A stretch of 64,000 bases of DNA. It comes from an uncultured Bacteroidales bacterium (GTDB taxonomy: Bacteria; Bacteroidota; Bacteroidia; Bacteroidales; UBA932). A model generated the notes under the pieces. That model saw only the letters and a list, made by a program, of their open reading frames with translations, was not told where the DNA came from and searched no databases. Location of the stretch: NCBI GenBank assembly GCA_944322565.1, contig CALUPG010000003.1, positions 186,001-250,000 of the forward strand, read 5' to 3'. Of this stretch, positions 51,938 to 61,060 are shown in pieces. The translations under genes and the position numbers were made by a program. Position 1 is the first letter of the stretch. Each line of letters begins with the position of its first letter.

Positions 51938-53338
51938 TTATTTGGCCTCGGTATGCCTTTTCAGTTGCCCGAGATCAAGTTCAACTCCGAAATTAATGTT
52001 GAATGTGCCGTCGTAGTAGTTGTAGCCCACATGCTTGAGAGGTTCCGGACTCTCGTTCACGACATTGTAGGGCACCACTGAAAAATGCGGCTCGACATAC
52101 ACCGAAAGATAATCTATGACGCGGTACTTTGCCTGTACCCCGCCGGCAAGTCCCAGGTAGAGTCTGTTGATATTGTCGGAAAGTTCCTGTTTGGTCATGC
52201 CGCCGACTTCCGGACCGAAAAGAAGCGAGAGTGAGAAATGAGGGCCGAGCCCGTCACCGTATCTGTCCTTCGGAGTGAAGAGCCTTATGACATCAAGCAT
52301 TCCTTCCACTCTGGCCCCATAATAGAGAGTGTTCTTGCGCGTACCGTCTATGTATTCTTTCCATCTGCTGTGGGCAAAGAATCCCGTGAGGCGGAGAGCA
52401 AAGACTCTTGAAAACCAGCGTCCGTATGAAATGTTGTACTGGGCACCGAGAGAGCGGTGGAATCCGTCAAAATCATAGACAAGATCCGAGTTCTGATACT
52501 GGGGGCCGACAGACACGGAGACAAATGAGCTCCCGCGTGTCTCGGCGGGACATCTGTATGGCTCGAAAGAATGAAAACGCCAATTTACTCCCATAGTGCC
52601 TCCATATCCAATGTCATATATCCTCCAGTTCCATCCTCCGGAATGGTCCATGCCGTCAGAATTGGCTGACACAAGCGGCTCAAGGAAGAAATCCAGATTC
52701 TTGGCCACATTCATCTTCAGGTTAAAGCCTATGTGGAGAGCCCCTGCGTGATAGCCGTGCCTGTCCATAATGGAGTATCTGTATCTGAAGCCTTCGACCG
52801 TGGATATCTCAAAAAATCTGGCCGGATTATATCCTCCGAAATATGCACTCAGATTGAACATGTGGGACACATCGAAGCCGACATTCCAGATATGCTGACG
52901 GTCGACATTGCGGAAATGCTGCTCCGCCGCAAGCGAAAGACGGAGAGCATTGTACTTGTCAATCCATTTTCCGTATGACAGGCGGGCAGCCAGCCCCCAG
53001 GCATAGGTGGAATTGCCGAAAGGCACGAACTGCTCCGTACCGGCATGAAGCGAAAGGAACGTATTGTCAGTGAATTTTTCTGACTTGAAATCTTTTCCCC
53101 GATAAATATATCGTTTCTGAAGGGTGTACTTCAATGCGTCAAACCCTCTGTCATCAGCCGAGACTGAATCCGCAGGCGATGCAGACGAAGTATCGGCCGG
53201 GGAAACAGCAAGCGTATCGGTCTTGCCAGCCGGAACAGCTTCAGCATACAGAGCTGTCACAGGCATGCAGAGCAAGACCGGAGTGTAGAGTAAAATACGG
53301 TATATGTCCTTGAAAAATTTACAGCTGCTCATCTTCAC
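51938..53338 (-). CDS. DUF3575-like outer-membrane barrel protein of the pilus locus
   Basis: This 466-residue protein has signal peptide core ILLYTPVLLCMPVTALYA and a short Ser/Ala/Asp linker. A long barrel follows (LRLSLAAEQHFRNVDRQHIWNVGFDVSHMFNLSAYFGG...; NINFGVELDLGQL). DUF3575-like features are its aromatic-rich strands and its location among such proteins, but it is over twice as long as a minimal member. The start overlaps the end of the preceding gene by 20 bp. Confidence 0.6.
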   Translation of the reverse strand: MKMSSCKFFKDIYRILLYTPVLLCMPVTALYAEAVPAGKTDTLAVSPADTSSASPADSVSADDRGFDALKYTLQKRYIYRGKDFKSEKFTDNTFLSLHAGTEQFVPFGNSTYAWGLAARLSYGKWIDKYNALRLSLAAEQHFRNVDRQHIWNVGFDVSHMFNLSAYFGGYNPARFFEISTVEGFRYRYSIMDRHGYHAGALHIGFNLKMNVAKNLDFFLEPLVSANSDGMDHSGGWNWRIYDIGYGGTMGVNWRFHSFEPYRCPAETRGSSFVSVSVGPQYQNSDLVYDFDGFHRSLGAQYNISYGRWFSRVFALRLTGFFAHSRWKEYIDGTRKNTLYYGARVEGMLDVIRLFTPKDRYGDGLGPHFSLSLLFGPEVGGMTKQELSDNINRLYLGLAGGVQAKYRVIDYLSVYVEPHFSVVPYNVVNESPEPLKHVGYNYYDGTFNINFGVELDLGQLKRHTEAK

Positions 53339-55628
53339 CGTTCTTAGCCTTATTCATATCTTCCTCAATCATAGTGAAGACGGACTCAGTGATATCCTTG
53401 TCTGACTCCGCTATATGATAGTAATTCTTGTCCTTTGAAATTGCCGACTGGAGCCAGAACTTGGCCTCGTCCTCTTCCATGAAAGCCGTAAAGGCATCAC
53501 CTGATGTTGCGGCCCGTTCTGCATTGCGGCAGGCTACAATAGCCTTGAAATAATCCGTGAGAGCCTCGTCCTGCGGCAATTCCTCTATCGCAGCCTCGGC
53601 GGCCCTGTCATAATTCGGAGTGCGCATGGCCAGACTCATGACTACTTTGTTTCTCGGTGTGGAATTGGCTATCACATTGAAATACCCGAGATTTCTCTGC
53701 TGCTCCTCCAATGTCCTGCCGCCCTTGTACATTCCGCACAGACACATTGTCAAGGCCTTGATCATCCTGAATCGGTCAGTGTTGGGAAGAATCTGCACAA
53801 GCACACTTGCCCGTGAGAAATTGTTGGATTTCAACAGCATGGCAATCTGATTCGCCACGCAGGCGTCAGGATTGATTACGGAAGATACTGTCCCGTCCGC
53901 CCTCTTGGTCTCAATGTTTATCCTGAATCCGGCATTGATTAGAGGAGAAAGAATCGTAGTGTCTATTATGCCGCGTTCCAGACAGCCGAGGGCATAATTG
54001 TTGGCGGCAAGAGCCCACGGAGTACCGGATATTTCCTTTGAATCATTGTATGCACGCTTGTAGAGTTCAAACAGTTCATCCTTGTCCTTCACCATCTGGA
54101 AAAGATGCCAGTATTCGTACAGCGCGAATTTCTTCTTGCCGCTGCGGTAGTCCCTGTCATTCTCATATCGGTCCAGAATCTCGGCCGGCGTGAGTTCCCT
54201 GTTGATTTCGTACTTATATTCGTAGGTTATTGTCCTGAGCTGTGACAGGCGCGGAGAAATGATTTCCTTATAATATGGCAGACGCCTGATCCGTATTCCC
54301 TGGGAATCATGGCTGTTGGGATACTGCTCAATGATTGCCCTGACGTCTGCGGCTTCGGTTTTCAGAGAATCTGCTTCAAGAATATCAGCCACTGCGCTCC
54401 ATGGAGCCACTTCTGCCTTTGTGGAATGGAATATTCTGTCCAGATCGTGCCGGGAAATGACTGAAGTAATCTGGGACATGGCAAAGTTCATCCTTGCCTT
54501 GGCAAGATTGAGATTGGAGTTATAGGAACCGTCAGGCGATGAAATTCCCTTGAGGTGGAATTCGGTCAGACGGGAACCGTCACCCTTGACTATCCCGAGA
54601 AGATCCGTCCTGAGCTGCTCGAGCTGCTGCATTCCGACAGTATCTTTCTCATCAATCTGGGCCCTGTTTACCAGAAAATTCAGTGAAATGTTGCTTGAAG
54701 TATTGCGGAGCTCCTTCTGCGCGCGCTCCTTATATTTGTTAGGGTCAAGGTTATATTGGTCGAATGAATATTCCAGGAATCTGAGAGGACGCCGGGCCCT
54801 CGGTGAGGCGAGCATTATCGTATCATTGTAATAAATGGCGTTGTAGTCCTCCATCTGGAGATAACCCTCCACATAATATCCTTTGGAAGGGTCAGGCAGC
54901 TTTATCTTGTCTGCCCAATTGACTATCATGGAATCAGCCCTAAGAGGCATGTCCGGATCCACAAAGCGCACGAGAGGATCATTCTGCCTGGAATCATATT
55001 CCATCCTCCTGTCCTGTGTCAGGCTGTACTGCTCTCCGTCATAAATTCTGGGGGCAAGATATCTGATTGTATCGGAAGTTTCTGCGCTGAAAAGAATCGG
55101 CTGGAGAATGAGCCTGGCATTGGTCTTTCCGAACCGGTCCGGAAGCGGAATGGTGCTTGTCGCTGTCAGAGTGTCGCCCTGAATTTCATTTTCACCTTCA
55201 ATAGGCTGGGGCTCAGTCACCTGAGCAGTTGAAATCGACGGAGGCAGAATATTTCCGCCCACAATATTGAAATTGATTACAATCCTGTAGTTAACCTTCT
55301 CCAGAGGCTTCTCTTCAACGCCTTCTATGGCGACAAACAATGCTCCCGTCTCCGCTACTCTGGTTTCATAATAGCCGTCTGCCTCAGGCTTTACCTCAAG
55401 GTTCCCGAAGAAATATCCGGTCTCTTTCATTGCACGCAGTGCATCCTCAGCCTCTCCTACCGTATTGAATGTATATATGGTGACAGTCTGCGGATCAAAC
55501 GGCTTTCCGGTTGTCTTGTTCAGAATTTTTCCCGTGACAGTCTTGATTTCCTGGGCATCAAGCACATAGGAGGGGAAATATGTGGCAAGGACCGAAAAGA
55601 ATATGAAAAGAACAAGAGACTTTTTCAT
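53319..55628 (-). CDS. Pilus-locus accessory protein, OmpA-like/repeat type (longest paralogue)
   Basis: A protein of about 769 residues with signal peptide SLVLFIFFSVLATYFPSYVLDA. The N-terminal domain resembles a carboxypeptidase-regulatory fold (VTGKILNKTTGKPFDPQTVTIY). After a Thr/Pro/Gln linker come the beta region with RPLRFLEYSFDQYNLDPN, the OmpA-like segment FHLKGISSPDGSYNSNLNLAKARM, and helical repeats with WHLFQMVKDKDELFELYKRAYND. The start at 55628 gives a clean signal peptide; a start at 55652 adds eight residues. It is the most complete of the three paralogues. Confidence 0.65.
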   Translation of the reverse strand: MKKSLVLFIFFSVLATYFPSYVLDAQEIKTVTGKILNKTTGKPFDPQTVTIYTFNTVGEAEDALRAMKETGYFFGNLEVKPEADGYYETRVAETGALFVAIEGVEEKPLEKVNYRIVINFNIVGGNILPPSISTAQVTEPQPIEGENEIQGDTLTATSTIPLPDRFGKTNARLILQPILFSAETSDTIRYLAPRIYDGEQYSLTQDRRMEYDSRQNDPLVRFVDPDMPLRADSMIVNWADKIKLPDPSKGYYVEGYLQMEDYNAIYYNDTIMLASPRARRPLRFLEYSFDQYNLDPNKYKERAQKELRNTSSNISLNFLVNRAQIDEKDTVGMQQLEQLRTDLLGIVKGDGSRLTEFHLKGISSPDGSYNSNLNLAKARMNFAMSQITSVISRHDLDRIFHSTKAEVAPWSAVADILEADSLKTEAADVRAIIEQYPNSHDSQGIRIRRLPYYKEIISPRLSQLRTITYEYKYEINRELTPAEILDRYENDRDYRSGKKKFALYEYWHLFQMVKDKDELFELYKRAYNDSKEISGTPWALAANNYALGCLERGIIDTTILSPLINAGFRINIETKRADGTVSSVINPDACVANQIAMLLKSNNFSRASVLVQILPNTDRFRMIKALTMCLCGMYKGGRTLEEQQRNLGYFNVIANSTPRNKVVMSLAMRTPNYDRAAEAAIEELPQDEALTDYFKAIVACRNAERAATSGDAFTAFMEEDEAKFWLQSAISKDKNYYHIAESDKDITESVFTMIEEDMNKAKNGEDEQL

Positions 55629-55663
55629 CTGCTGCGGCATTAACTGATTCAATGATTACAGGA

Positions 55664-56242
55664 TTATCTGATGATATATGAGAATGTTATTCCAAGGTCC
55701 ACAGGGAACATCTTGTAGCCCTGTGCATTGGTCCTCACTGCCTCATCTACAAAATAATCATCATAATTATCATTGGAGAAATACTGTTTCTGATAGAAAT
55801 ACATGAAGCCGAAACTGCCTGAAAGTTCAAGATTCCAGCGCTTTCCCAAAGAGAACACATAGCCCCCCGTGATACCGAGCCCCACTGCGTCCCCATCATA
55901 GACAGTATTCTTCCAAGTGATATCGTAGATTGTCATCAGGGCACCTATGCCTATGAACTCGCGGATCATGGGACGGCCGTTGAACCAATATCTGAATTCA
56001 GGCTGCAGGCCCACAATCTTGGAATTGATGCCATATGGCTTGAAATGGCCGAATGCACCGAGATCCACACTTGTGTGCTCGCCCGTAACTATTTCAAAAC
56101 CGAGGTTCGGGGTCATCCCCGCCCACATGAGCACATTTGTCTTCACCGCCACCTGCTGTGCGTCTGCCTCATGAGAGGAGACACACAGCATAAGGAGCGG
56201 GAAAATAATGCCCGATAATAATCTGCGCAAAAATTTCATCAT
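55664..56242 (-). CDS. DUF3575 outer-membrane protein of the pilus locus
   Basis: This 192-residue protein has signal peptide RRLLSGIIFPLLMLCVSSHEADA. It then has the characteristic DUF3575 opening AVKTNVLMWAGMTPNLGFEIVTG, then FGHFKPYGINSKIVGLQPEFRYWF. It ends in a strand (LGITFSYIIR). DUF3575 proteins accompany fimbrillins in Bacteroidales and may serve as an outer-membrane base. Its start codon overlaps the last base of the upstream fimbrillin stop. Confidence 0.8.
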   Translation of the reverse strand: MMKFLRRLLSGIIFPLLMLCVSSHEADAQQVAVKTNVLMWAGMTPNLGFEIVTGEHTSVDLGAFGHFKPYGINSKIVGLQPEFRYWFNGRPMIREFIGIGALMTIYDITWKNTVYDGDAVGLGITGGYVFSLGKRWNLELSGSFGFMYFYQKQYFSNDNYDDYFVDEAVRTNAQGYKMFPVDLGITFSYIIR

Positions 56243-57282
56243 TATCCGATTGTTTCACCTGAACCGCCCTCGTCAACCCATGGGTCAAGGCTTGTGCTGA
56301 GGTCAACTTCTTCCGGACTTCTGACGGTGAGTGTCAAGGCATATCTGTGTCCTGCGACAAAGTTGCCGTCAAGAGATGCAGTCACTGTATTGGTCGTGCC
56401 GTTGTCAAGCTGGAGTGTAACTTCAACTTCAACAGTAGTGGCAGGCTCAAGAATGAGTGTACCGACCTCTACTCCGGCAATCGTAGGAGTGACATCGAGT
56501 GCTGAATTGGCAACTGCAGGGTCAGCATATACGAAACGCTCGCCAGGCTGTGAATAAGTCATCGTGCCGGCATCCGGACCTGCAACCTCAAGAGTAGCCC
56601 GCGTATTGATGTTAAGCACCTTGAGCTTTGTAATCTTGATGTTGCTAAGCTCGGTCGTGGACTTGGCGACAAAGCGGAAGGCCGTCAGCATGTGCTGGAA
56701 GTTCAGCGCAGGCATGAGGTCATATCTGCCGATCTGCTTCACATAGCGGCAATAAGTGGCATTGAAGCCTCTATATACAGGATCTGTACCGAAAGTTATT
56801 GCATGCTCCTCTGCCCAGAGGACATCTGTGTATCCGAGCGAGAAGTCCACAGTGAATGCACCATCCGTATAGATGGTCTGTCTGTGCGGATAATAGGCAT
56901 AGAATGAGTAGTTAAGGTCATTGTCTGACGGGTAATATACGGCAGGGTCGAAAGTTACCGAGCCGTCTTCTCCTGTTGTGACCTTAGTGTTGTGGATAAG
57001 GAATGCATCCCCGCCGTTCTCCCATGCAGGAACGCCGTCGTTGGTGGCAAGTCCGAACACACCTATGTCAAGGCCGTTCATGACACTGCCTTCGATGGCG
57101 CCGGCAACCTCAGCCTTGGTGAGAGTCAGCCCCGGAGCCACAAAAGCCACAGGAACCGGCAGAGTCTCATCATAGACCCAGGCATCGTTGTCGGCCGGAG
57201 CAGCCGGCTGCTCGACAACTGTCTTGGAGCATCCTGCAATAACTGCAAGAGCCGCAAGGCCAAGCACTATAGTCCTTTTCAT
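56242..57282 (-). CDS. Fimbrillin-like lipoprotein (type V pilus subunit)
   Basis: This 346-residue protein has lipobox VIAGC (Cys18). An N-terminal strand (VPVAFVAPGLTLT) leads to T55-K56, a likely trypsin-like maturation site. The Mfa-like body has phrases FYAYYPHRQTIY and ALNFQHMLTAFRF, and the C-terminus is TSLDPWVDEGGSGETIG. Family members are exported as lipoproteins, cut after Arg/Lys and polymerised by strand exchange. Last of four fimbrillins; it ends where the DUF3575 gene starts. Confidence 0.85.
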   Translation of the reverse strand: MKRTIVLGLAALAVIAGCSKTVVEQPAAPADNDAWVYDETLPVPVAFVAPGLTLTKAEVAGAIEGSVMNGLDIGVFGLATNDGVPAWENGGDAFLIHNTKVTTGEDGSVTFDPAVYYPSDNDLNYSFYAYYPHRQTIYTDGAFTVDFSLGYTDVLWAEEHAITFGTDPVYRGFNATYCRYVKQIGRYDLMPALNFQHMLTAFRFVAKSTTELSNIKITKLKVLNINTRATLEVAGPDAGTMTYSQPGERFVYADPAVANSALDVTPTIAGVEVGTLILEPATTVEVEVTLQLDNGTTNTVTASLDGNFVAGHRYALTLTVRSPEEVDLSTSLDPWVDEGGSGETIG

Positions 57283-57317
57283 GATAATTGGTGTTAAATG
57301 GTTTATAAATGGATAGG

Positions 57318-58394
57318 TTAGATTTCAATCGAGCCGCCATCAACCTCTACCCAGTCTTCTACTTCTGTAGTGAAGATTTCTACCTCAAGCGGACTTCTGA
57401 TTACAATGTTCATTGTATACTTTGTTCCAGGCTTGAAAGTTCCGTCTGTTGCTGCTGTAGTTACATCTACGGTCACCGGCTCCTGCGGGATGCCGTCTCT
57501 GCTGATGGTAATAACAGCCTCATAGCGGTCACCAGGGACAAGAGTGAATGTGTGGATTGGCGCACCTTCCTCTACAGGAGTAATTGCGAGGTCCTCACCA
57601 GCAGAAAGGCTGCCCGGCTCAAGTCCCTCTATCTTTCCGCAGTCATCCTTGACTGTTGAAGCAATGGTGAGTCTTGCCTGAGTGTAAACATTCACGAGTT
57701 CAAATCCTACTACCTGCATGGCAGCACCGACATCCTCACCCGCCTTAGGTGAAGCGACAAACTCAAGGGCAGTCAGCTTGTGCTGGAATCTGAAAGAAGG
57801 AAGATACGGATGGTCTCCCTGAACCCTGAGGAGGCGGCGGATATAAGCTGCGTTGAAGCCATACTGGCCGGTACCGGCAGATGTCAGAGCCGTTGCATAA
57901 GCTGACGCATAGAGAATATCCACATTACCCATAGTAAGGTCATATGTGACAGTACAAGCATCTGTCTCAGCTGTAGCAGCAGGATTATAAGGATAGTAGC
58001 CGTAGAATGAGAATGTCTTGTCACTGCTTACCGGATAGAATACATCCGGGTCGTCAAAATTGATTTTGCCGTCTTCGGATACAGTCACATTCCTGTTCAC
58101 GAGGTCTGTGATTGATGTAGTCTCGTCAGCGGAATCCCATATAAGGTTACCTGCCTGGTCTGTCTCAAGGCCATAAACGCCGACCTCAAGTCCTGCTGCA
58201 GAAGAACCCTCGACAAGGAAAGTCTCTGGATCAATGGCCTTTGTCTCTACACTGATTGTAGGGGTGTTGAATGTCACCTCAACCGGAGCATTGGGATCAA
58301 GGATGACACCACCGTACGGATTGTTTTCTGTCTTGGAGCAGCTCATTGTCATTGCAACAAGAGCAGCTGCACCGATAAAATAGATTTTTTTCAT
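57318..58394 (-). CDS. Fimbrillin-like lipoprotein (type V pilus subunit)
   Basis: This 358-residue protein has lipobox MTMSC (Cys19), N-terminal strand PVEVTFNTPTISVE and T51-K52 as probable protease site. The body contains FYGYYPYNPAATAE and SFRFQHKLTALEFVASP, and the C-terminus is EVEDWVEVDGGSIEI. It is close in plan to the genes on both sides. Gaps of 35 and 29 bp make co-transcription likely. It could be the main stalk subunit or a minor subunit; sequence alone does not tell. Confidence 0.85.
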   Translation of the reverse strand: MKKIYFIGAAALVAMTMSCSKTENNPYGGVILDPNAPVEVTFNTPTISVETKAIDPETFLVEGSSAAGLEVGVYGLETDQAGNLIWDSADETTSITDLVNRNVTVSEDGKINFDDPDVFYPVSSDKTFSFYGYYPYNPAATAETDACTVTYDLTMGNVDILYASAYATALTSAGTGQYGFNAAYIRRLLRVQGDHPYLPSFRFQHKLTALEFVASPKAGEDVGAAMQVVGFELVNVYTQARLTIASTVKDDCGKIEGLEPGSLSAGEDLAITPVEEGAPIHTFTLVPGDRYEAVITISRDGIPQEPVTVDVTTAATDGTFKPGTKYTMNIVIRSPLEVEIFTTEVEDWVEVDGGSIEI

Positions 58395-58423
58395 AATGTC
58401 TTGAAAATTCAGATTGTCCTAAA

Positions 58424-59698
58424 TTACTCTACAGTCGGAGCGTTGTCCTCATCATCCGGGTCAATGATTGTCTCACCGCCGTCTTTCCATTCGTCAAGAG
58501 TTACAGTGATTTCAACTTCCTCAAGACCATATATTTTGATGACAACATTGTAAGAATAGCCTGCTGTGAATGCATCTGTCGGAGCACCTTCAGCGGCATT
58601 CTGCATATTGGCAATATTGATTGTCTTTACGACAGGATCCACATCAGTCTGTATGTCAGGATCTCTGTGAGTAAGAGTAACCTCCACCTGATATTCAGCT
58701 TCGCCCGGGATGGCAAGTATGCTTTCGCCGACATCAGTCCTGTTATTGTCTTTATTTTCTGCATCAGCCTCATAGTCTGCATAGTCCATAGTAACTGCCG
58801 GAGTATCTGCAAGACTGCCGCCGCCAACAAGACGAAGATCAAGCCAAGACTTTGCATCAGCAATATCTGCGAGTTCGGCATCCTCAGTAGCGGCACCGAC
58901 AACTACAAGATTTGCATCAGTCTTTGATTCAAGTCTGATTCCTGACACCTGGACCTCATCAGCAGAAGCTGACCCAGGGATAATCTGGAATGTAAAGCGT
59001 GCAAGCTTGTGTCTGAAGTTAAGATTTGGCTGAACGCCTCTGCGGGCAGCGTATGCACTGTATGCATTGCCCACTGCCACCATGGCTGCCTGAGTATGAC
59101 CGGCGTCAATTGCAGTCTGAATGTCAGTTGCAGGATCAGCCTTTGCAACGAGCAGGTCCTGGCTTCCGTCGATTTTCACAGGGACATAAATCCTGTCAGC
59201 CTCACATACAGGAACCGGCTCTCCGCCATTGGTATCCGTATCGGCATCATAATAGGCATCATCAACATGATAACCATAGAAATCATAGACATCATGTTCG
59301 CCACCGCCATAATAGTATGGCTCATTAGTGTCCGGATTCGTCACTTTAATCGCAGTAGGAGTATCAGCAGAACCACCGGCAAAGTCGACATCCCATTCAG
59401 CCAGTCTCTGCCACATGAATGCGTCTGTTGCGGCGTTGGTATAATCTGGAGTTGTCAGTCTCCTGAATCCGAGAATATACAGTTCTTCTTCGCCAGTCCA
59501 GTTGTTTTCTCCAGCAACTCCACCTACGGTACCGGAACCTTTTGTAAGAAGAGCAGCCGGATTCCCCAAGCCGAACTCTACGGCAACCGGATCGTTTGAA
59601 TCGATCACATCCGGCTGCGTCTGAGGTGTAACCTCATTCTTTGAGCAAGCTGCCAACATTCCGACGGCAGCGATTGCCAACAATGCATAATTTTTCAT
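58424..59698 (-). CDS. Fimbrillin-like lipoprotein (type V pilus subunit)
   Basis: This 424-residue protein has lipobox MLAAC (Cys18), strand PVAVEFGLGNPAALL and T52-K53. An acidic body contains YDFYGYHVDDAYYDADTD and NLNFRHKLARFTFQII, and the C-terminus is VTLDEWKDGGETIIDPDDED. It is larger and more acidic than the other two downstream fimbrillins. An 87-bp gap precedes it, the widest in the locus, so an internal promoter is possible; AATATTTG there is one base off the -7 consensus. Confidence 0.85.
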   Translation of the reverse strand: MKNYALLAIAAVGMLAACSKNEVTPQTQPDVIDSNDPVAVEFGLGNPAALLTKGSGTVGGVAGENNWTGEEELYILGFRRLTTPDYTNAATDAFMWQRLAEWDVDFAGGSADTPTAIKVTNPDTNEPYYYGGGEHDVYDFYGYHVDDAYYDADTDTNGGEPVPVCEADRIYVPVKIDGSQDLLVAKADPATDIQTAIDAGHTQAAMVAVGNAYSAYAARRGVQPNLNFRHKLARFTFQIIPGSASADEVQVSGIRLESKTDANLVVVGAATEDAELADIADAKSWLDLRLVGGGSLADTPAVTMDYADYEADAENKDNNRTDVGESILAIPGEAEYQVEVTLTHRDPDIQTDVDPVVKTINIANMQNAAEGAPTDAFTAGYSYNVVIKIYGLEEVEITVTLDEWKDGGETIIDPDDEDNAPTVE

Positions 59699-59785
59699 TG
59701 CTTAAATAATTAGTTTATATTGGGTTAATAAATTTTCACACAAATATTCATATACTGATTGCATTTTCTGCATCGAACAGTCATC

Positions 59786-61054
59786 TTATCTGCCTGATAC
59801 TGACGGAGGAATATCTTCTCCAATTTCAATCTCCCCGCCATTGTTCCATTCCGTCAATGTCACCGACATGTATATCTCCATCTCTCCATAAATTGCCAGC
59901 CTTATCCGGTATTGATATCCAGGCTTGAACTGTCCGCCTCCAGGAGCAGTAAAAATAAATGTTTCCGGCTCTCCGACACTTATGGAACCGGATTTATGAT
60001 GCTCCCGAAGATAAAGCAGAAGCTCATACTCCGTATCCGGCGCAAGAAGAAGGCTCTCCCCGGCCCTGACTGGTTCAACGACGCTATAAATATTATAAGG
60101 ATCAATTTCTTCCGGTGATGGCGGCAGGTAGAGAGGTTGGAATTTTTCTCCGTTCTTGTCTTTGAGTTTAAGATAAGGGAGTCTTTGCTCCGATGTCAGG
60201 TTCTTTGCCTCATCGTAAAGAAGCGCCGGCCTCGTGTCCCTGGAGAAATCCAGCCCCATTTCTTCCGAATGCTTTGAGACGACAGTAAACTCGCCTCTTG
60301 TCCTCGAGCGGACCTTGATGGAGTCGACATATATTTCTTTGCCGGTGCTTTCAGAATATCCCGAATAAAGGTCAAAGCAAAGTCTGGTGAGGTGATGCTT
60401 GAAATATATGACCGGGTCAATCCTGAGGGCAGCGGTGTAGGCTCCGAATGAATAGTTCATCAGGTTGGCCTTTTCTTCTTCAGAGTAGCCGTCGAGGTTA
60501 TAGTATCCTTCGTCGAACGCGGCCTTGGCGGACATGAGATCCTGACTTCCGTCAATGTCAACAGGGAAGCTGATCCTGTCGTCCGTGCGGGTTATGCTGT
60601 TGTCCGGAACAGAGATGTCATCAATAAAATATGCATAGAAATCATACGGCTGCGTGCTTACAGGATAATATACCTGCTCTCCGGCCCAGGTGGCATAACT
60701 GTCAAGTTCTCCGATTTGTGCAGCCTTGCCGGCAAGGCTGCCCCTGTTGTCAATCGAACCGTCCACAAGACAGTTCCAGTTGTCATTGCGGCTTGTTGAC
60801 ATGAATGATGTCAGCAAATCTTTCTTGAATGCATATACATAAATCGGTGAGCCTTTCCAGAACTCGGAATTTTCATCCACAGCTCCATGCCCCCTGGTCA
60901 CGAACATATTGTCAGGATTTCCCACGACAACCTGTACGGGAATCGGTTCATCCGAGACACCTCCTACTTCGGCACCCCGGTAGGAATCGTCAGTGCAGGA
61001 CAGCAGCATACAGCCGGCCAGGAATGTATAGAATAATTTCTTCAGCATCTTCAT
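59786..61054 (-). CDS. Fimbrillin-like lipoprotein (type V pilus subunit)
   Basis: This 422-residue protein has lipobox MLLSC (Cys20), strand PIPVQVVVGNPDNMFV and T53-R54, the only one of the four with Arg at the probable cleavage site. The body has YDFYAYFIDDISV and VIYFKHHLTRLCFDLY, and the C-terminus is VTLTEWNNGGEIEIGED. It resembles the 58424 gene product most. It starts 6 bp after the anchor-like gene. It might be a minor tip or base subunit. Confidence 0.82.
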   Translation of the reverse strand: MKMLKKLFYTFLAGCMLLSCTDDSYRGAEVGGVSDEPIPVQVVVGNPDNMFVTRGHGAVDENSEFWKGSPIYVYAFKKDLLTSFMSTSRNDNWNCLVDGSIDNRGSLAGKAAQIGELDSYATWAGEQVYYPVSTQPYDFYAYFIDDISVPDNSITRTDDRISFPVDIDGSQDLMSAKAAFDEGYYNLDGYSEEEKANLMNYSFGAYTAALRIDPVIYFKHHLTRLCFDLYSGYSESTGKEIYVDSIKVRSRTRGEFTVVSKHSEEMGLDFSRDTRPALLYDEAKNLTSEQRLPYLKLKDKNGEKFQPLYLPPSPEEIDPYNIYSVVEPVRAGESLLLAPDTEYELLLYLREHHKSGSISVGEPETFIFTAPGGGQFKPGYQYRIRLAIYGEMEIYMSVTLTEWNNGGEIEIGEDIPPSVSGR

Positions 61055-61060
61055 CCCAAT

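Noticed and set aside
59699-59785. An invertible promoter controlling the fimbrillins
   Set aside because: No inverted-repeat pair of useful length flanks this gap and no recombinase gene lies nearby.
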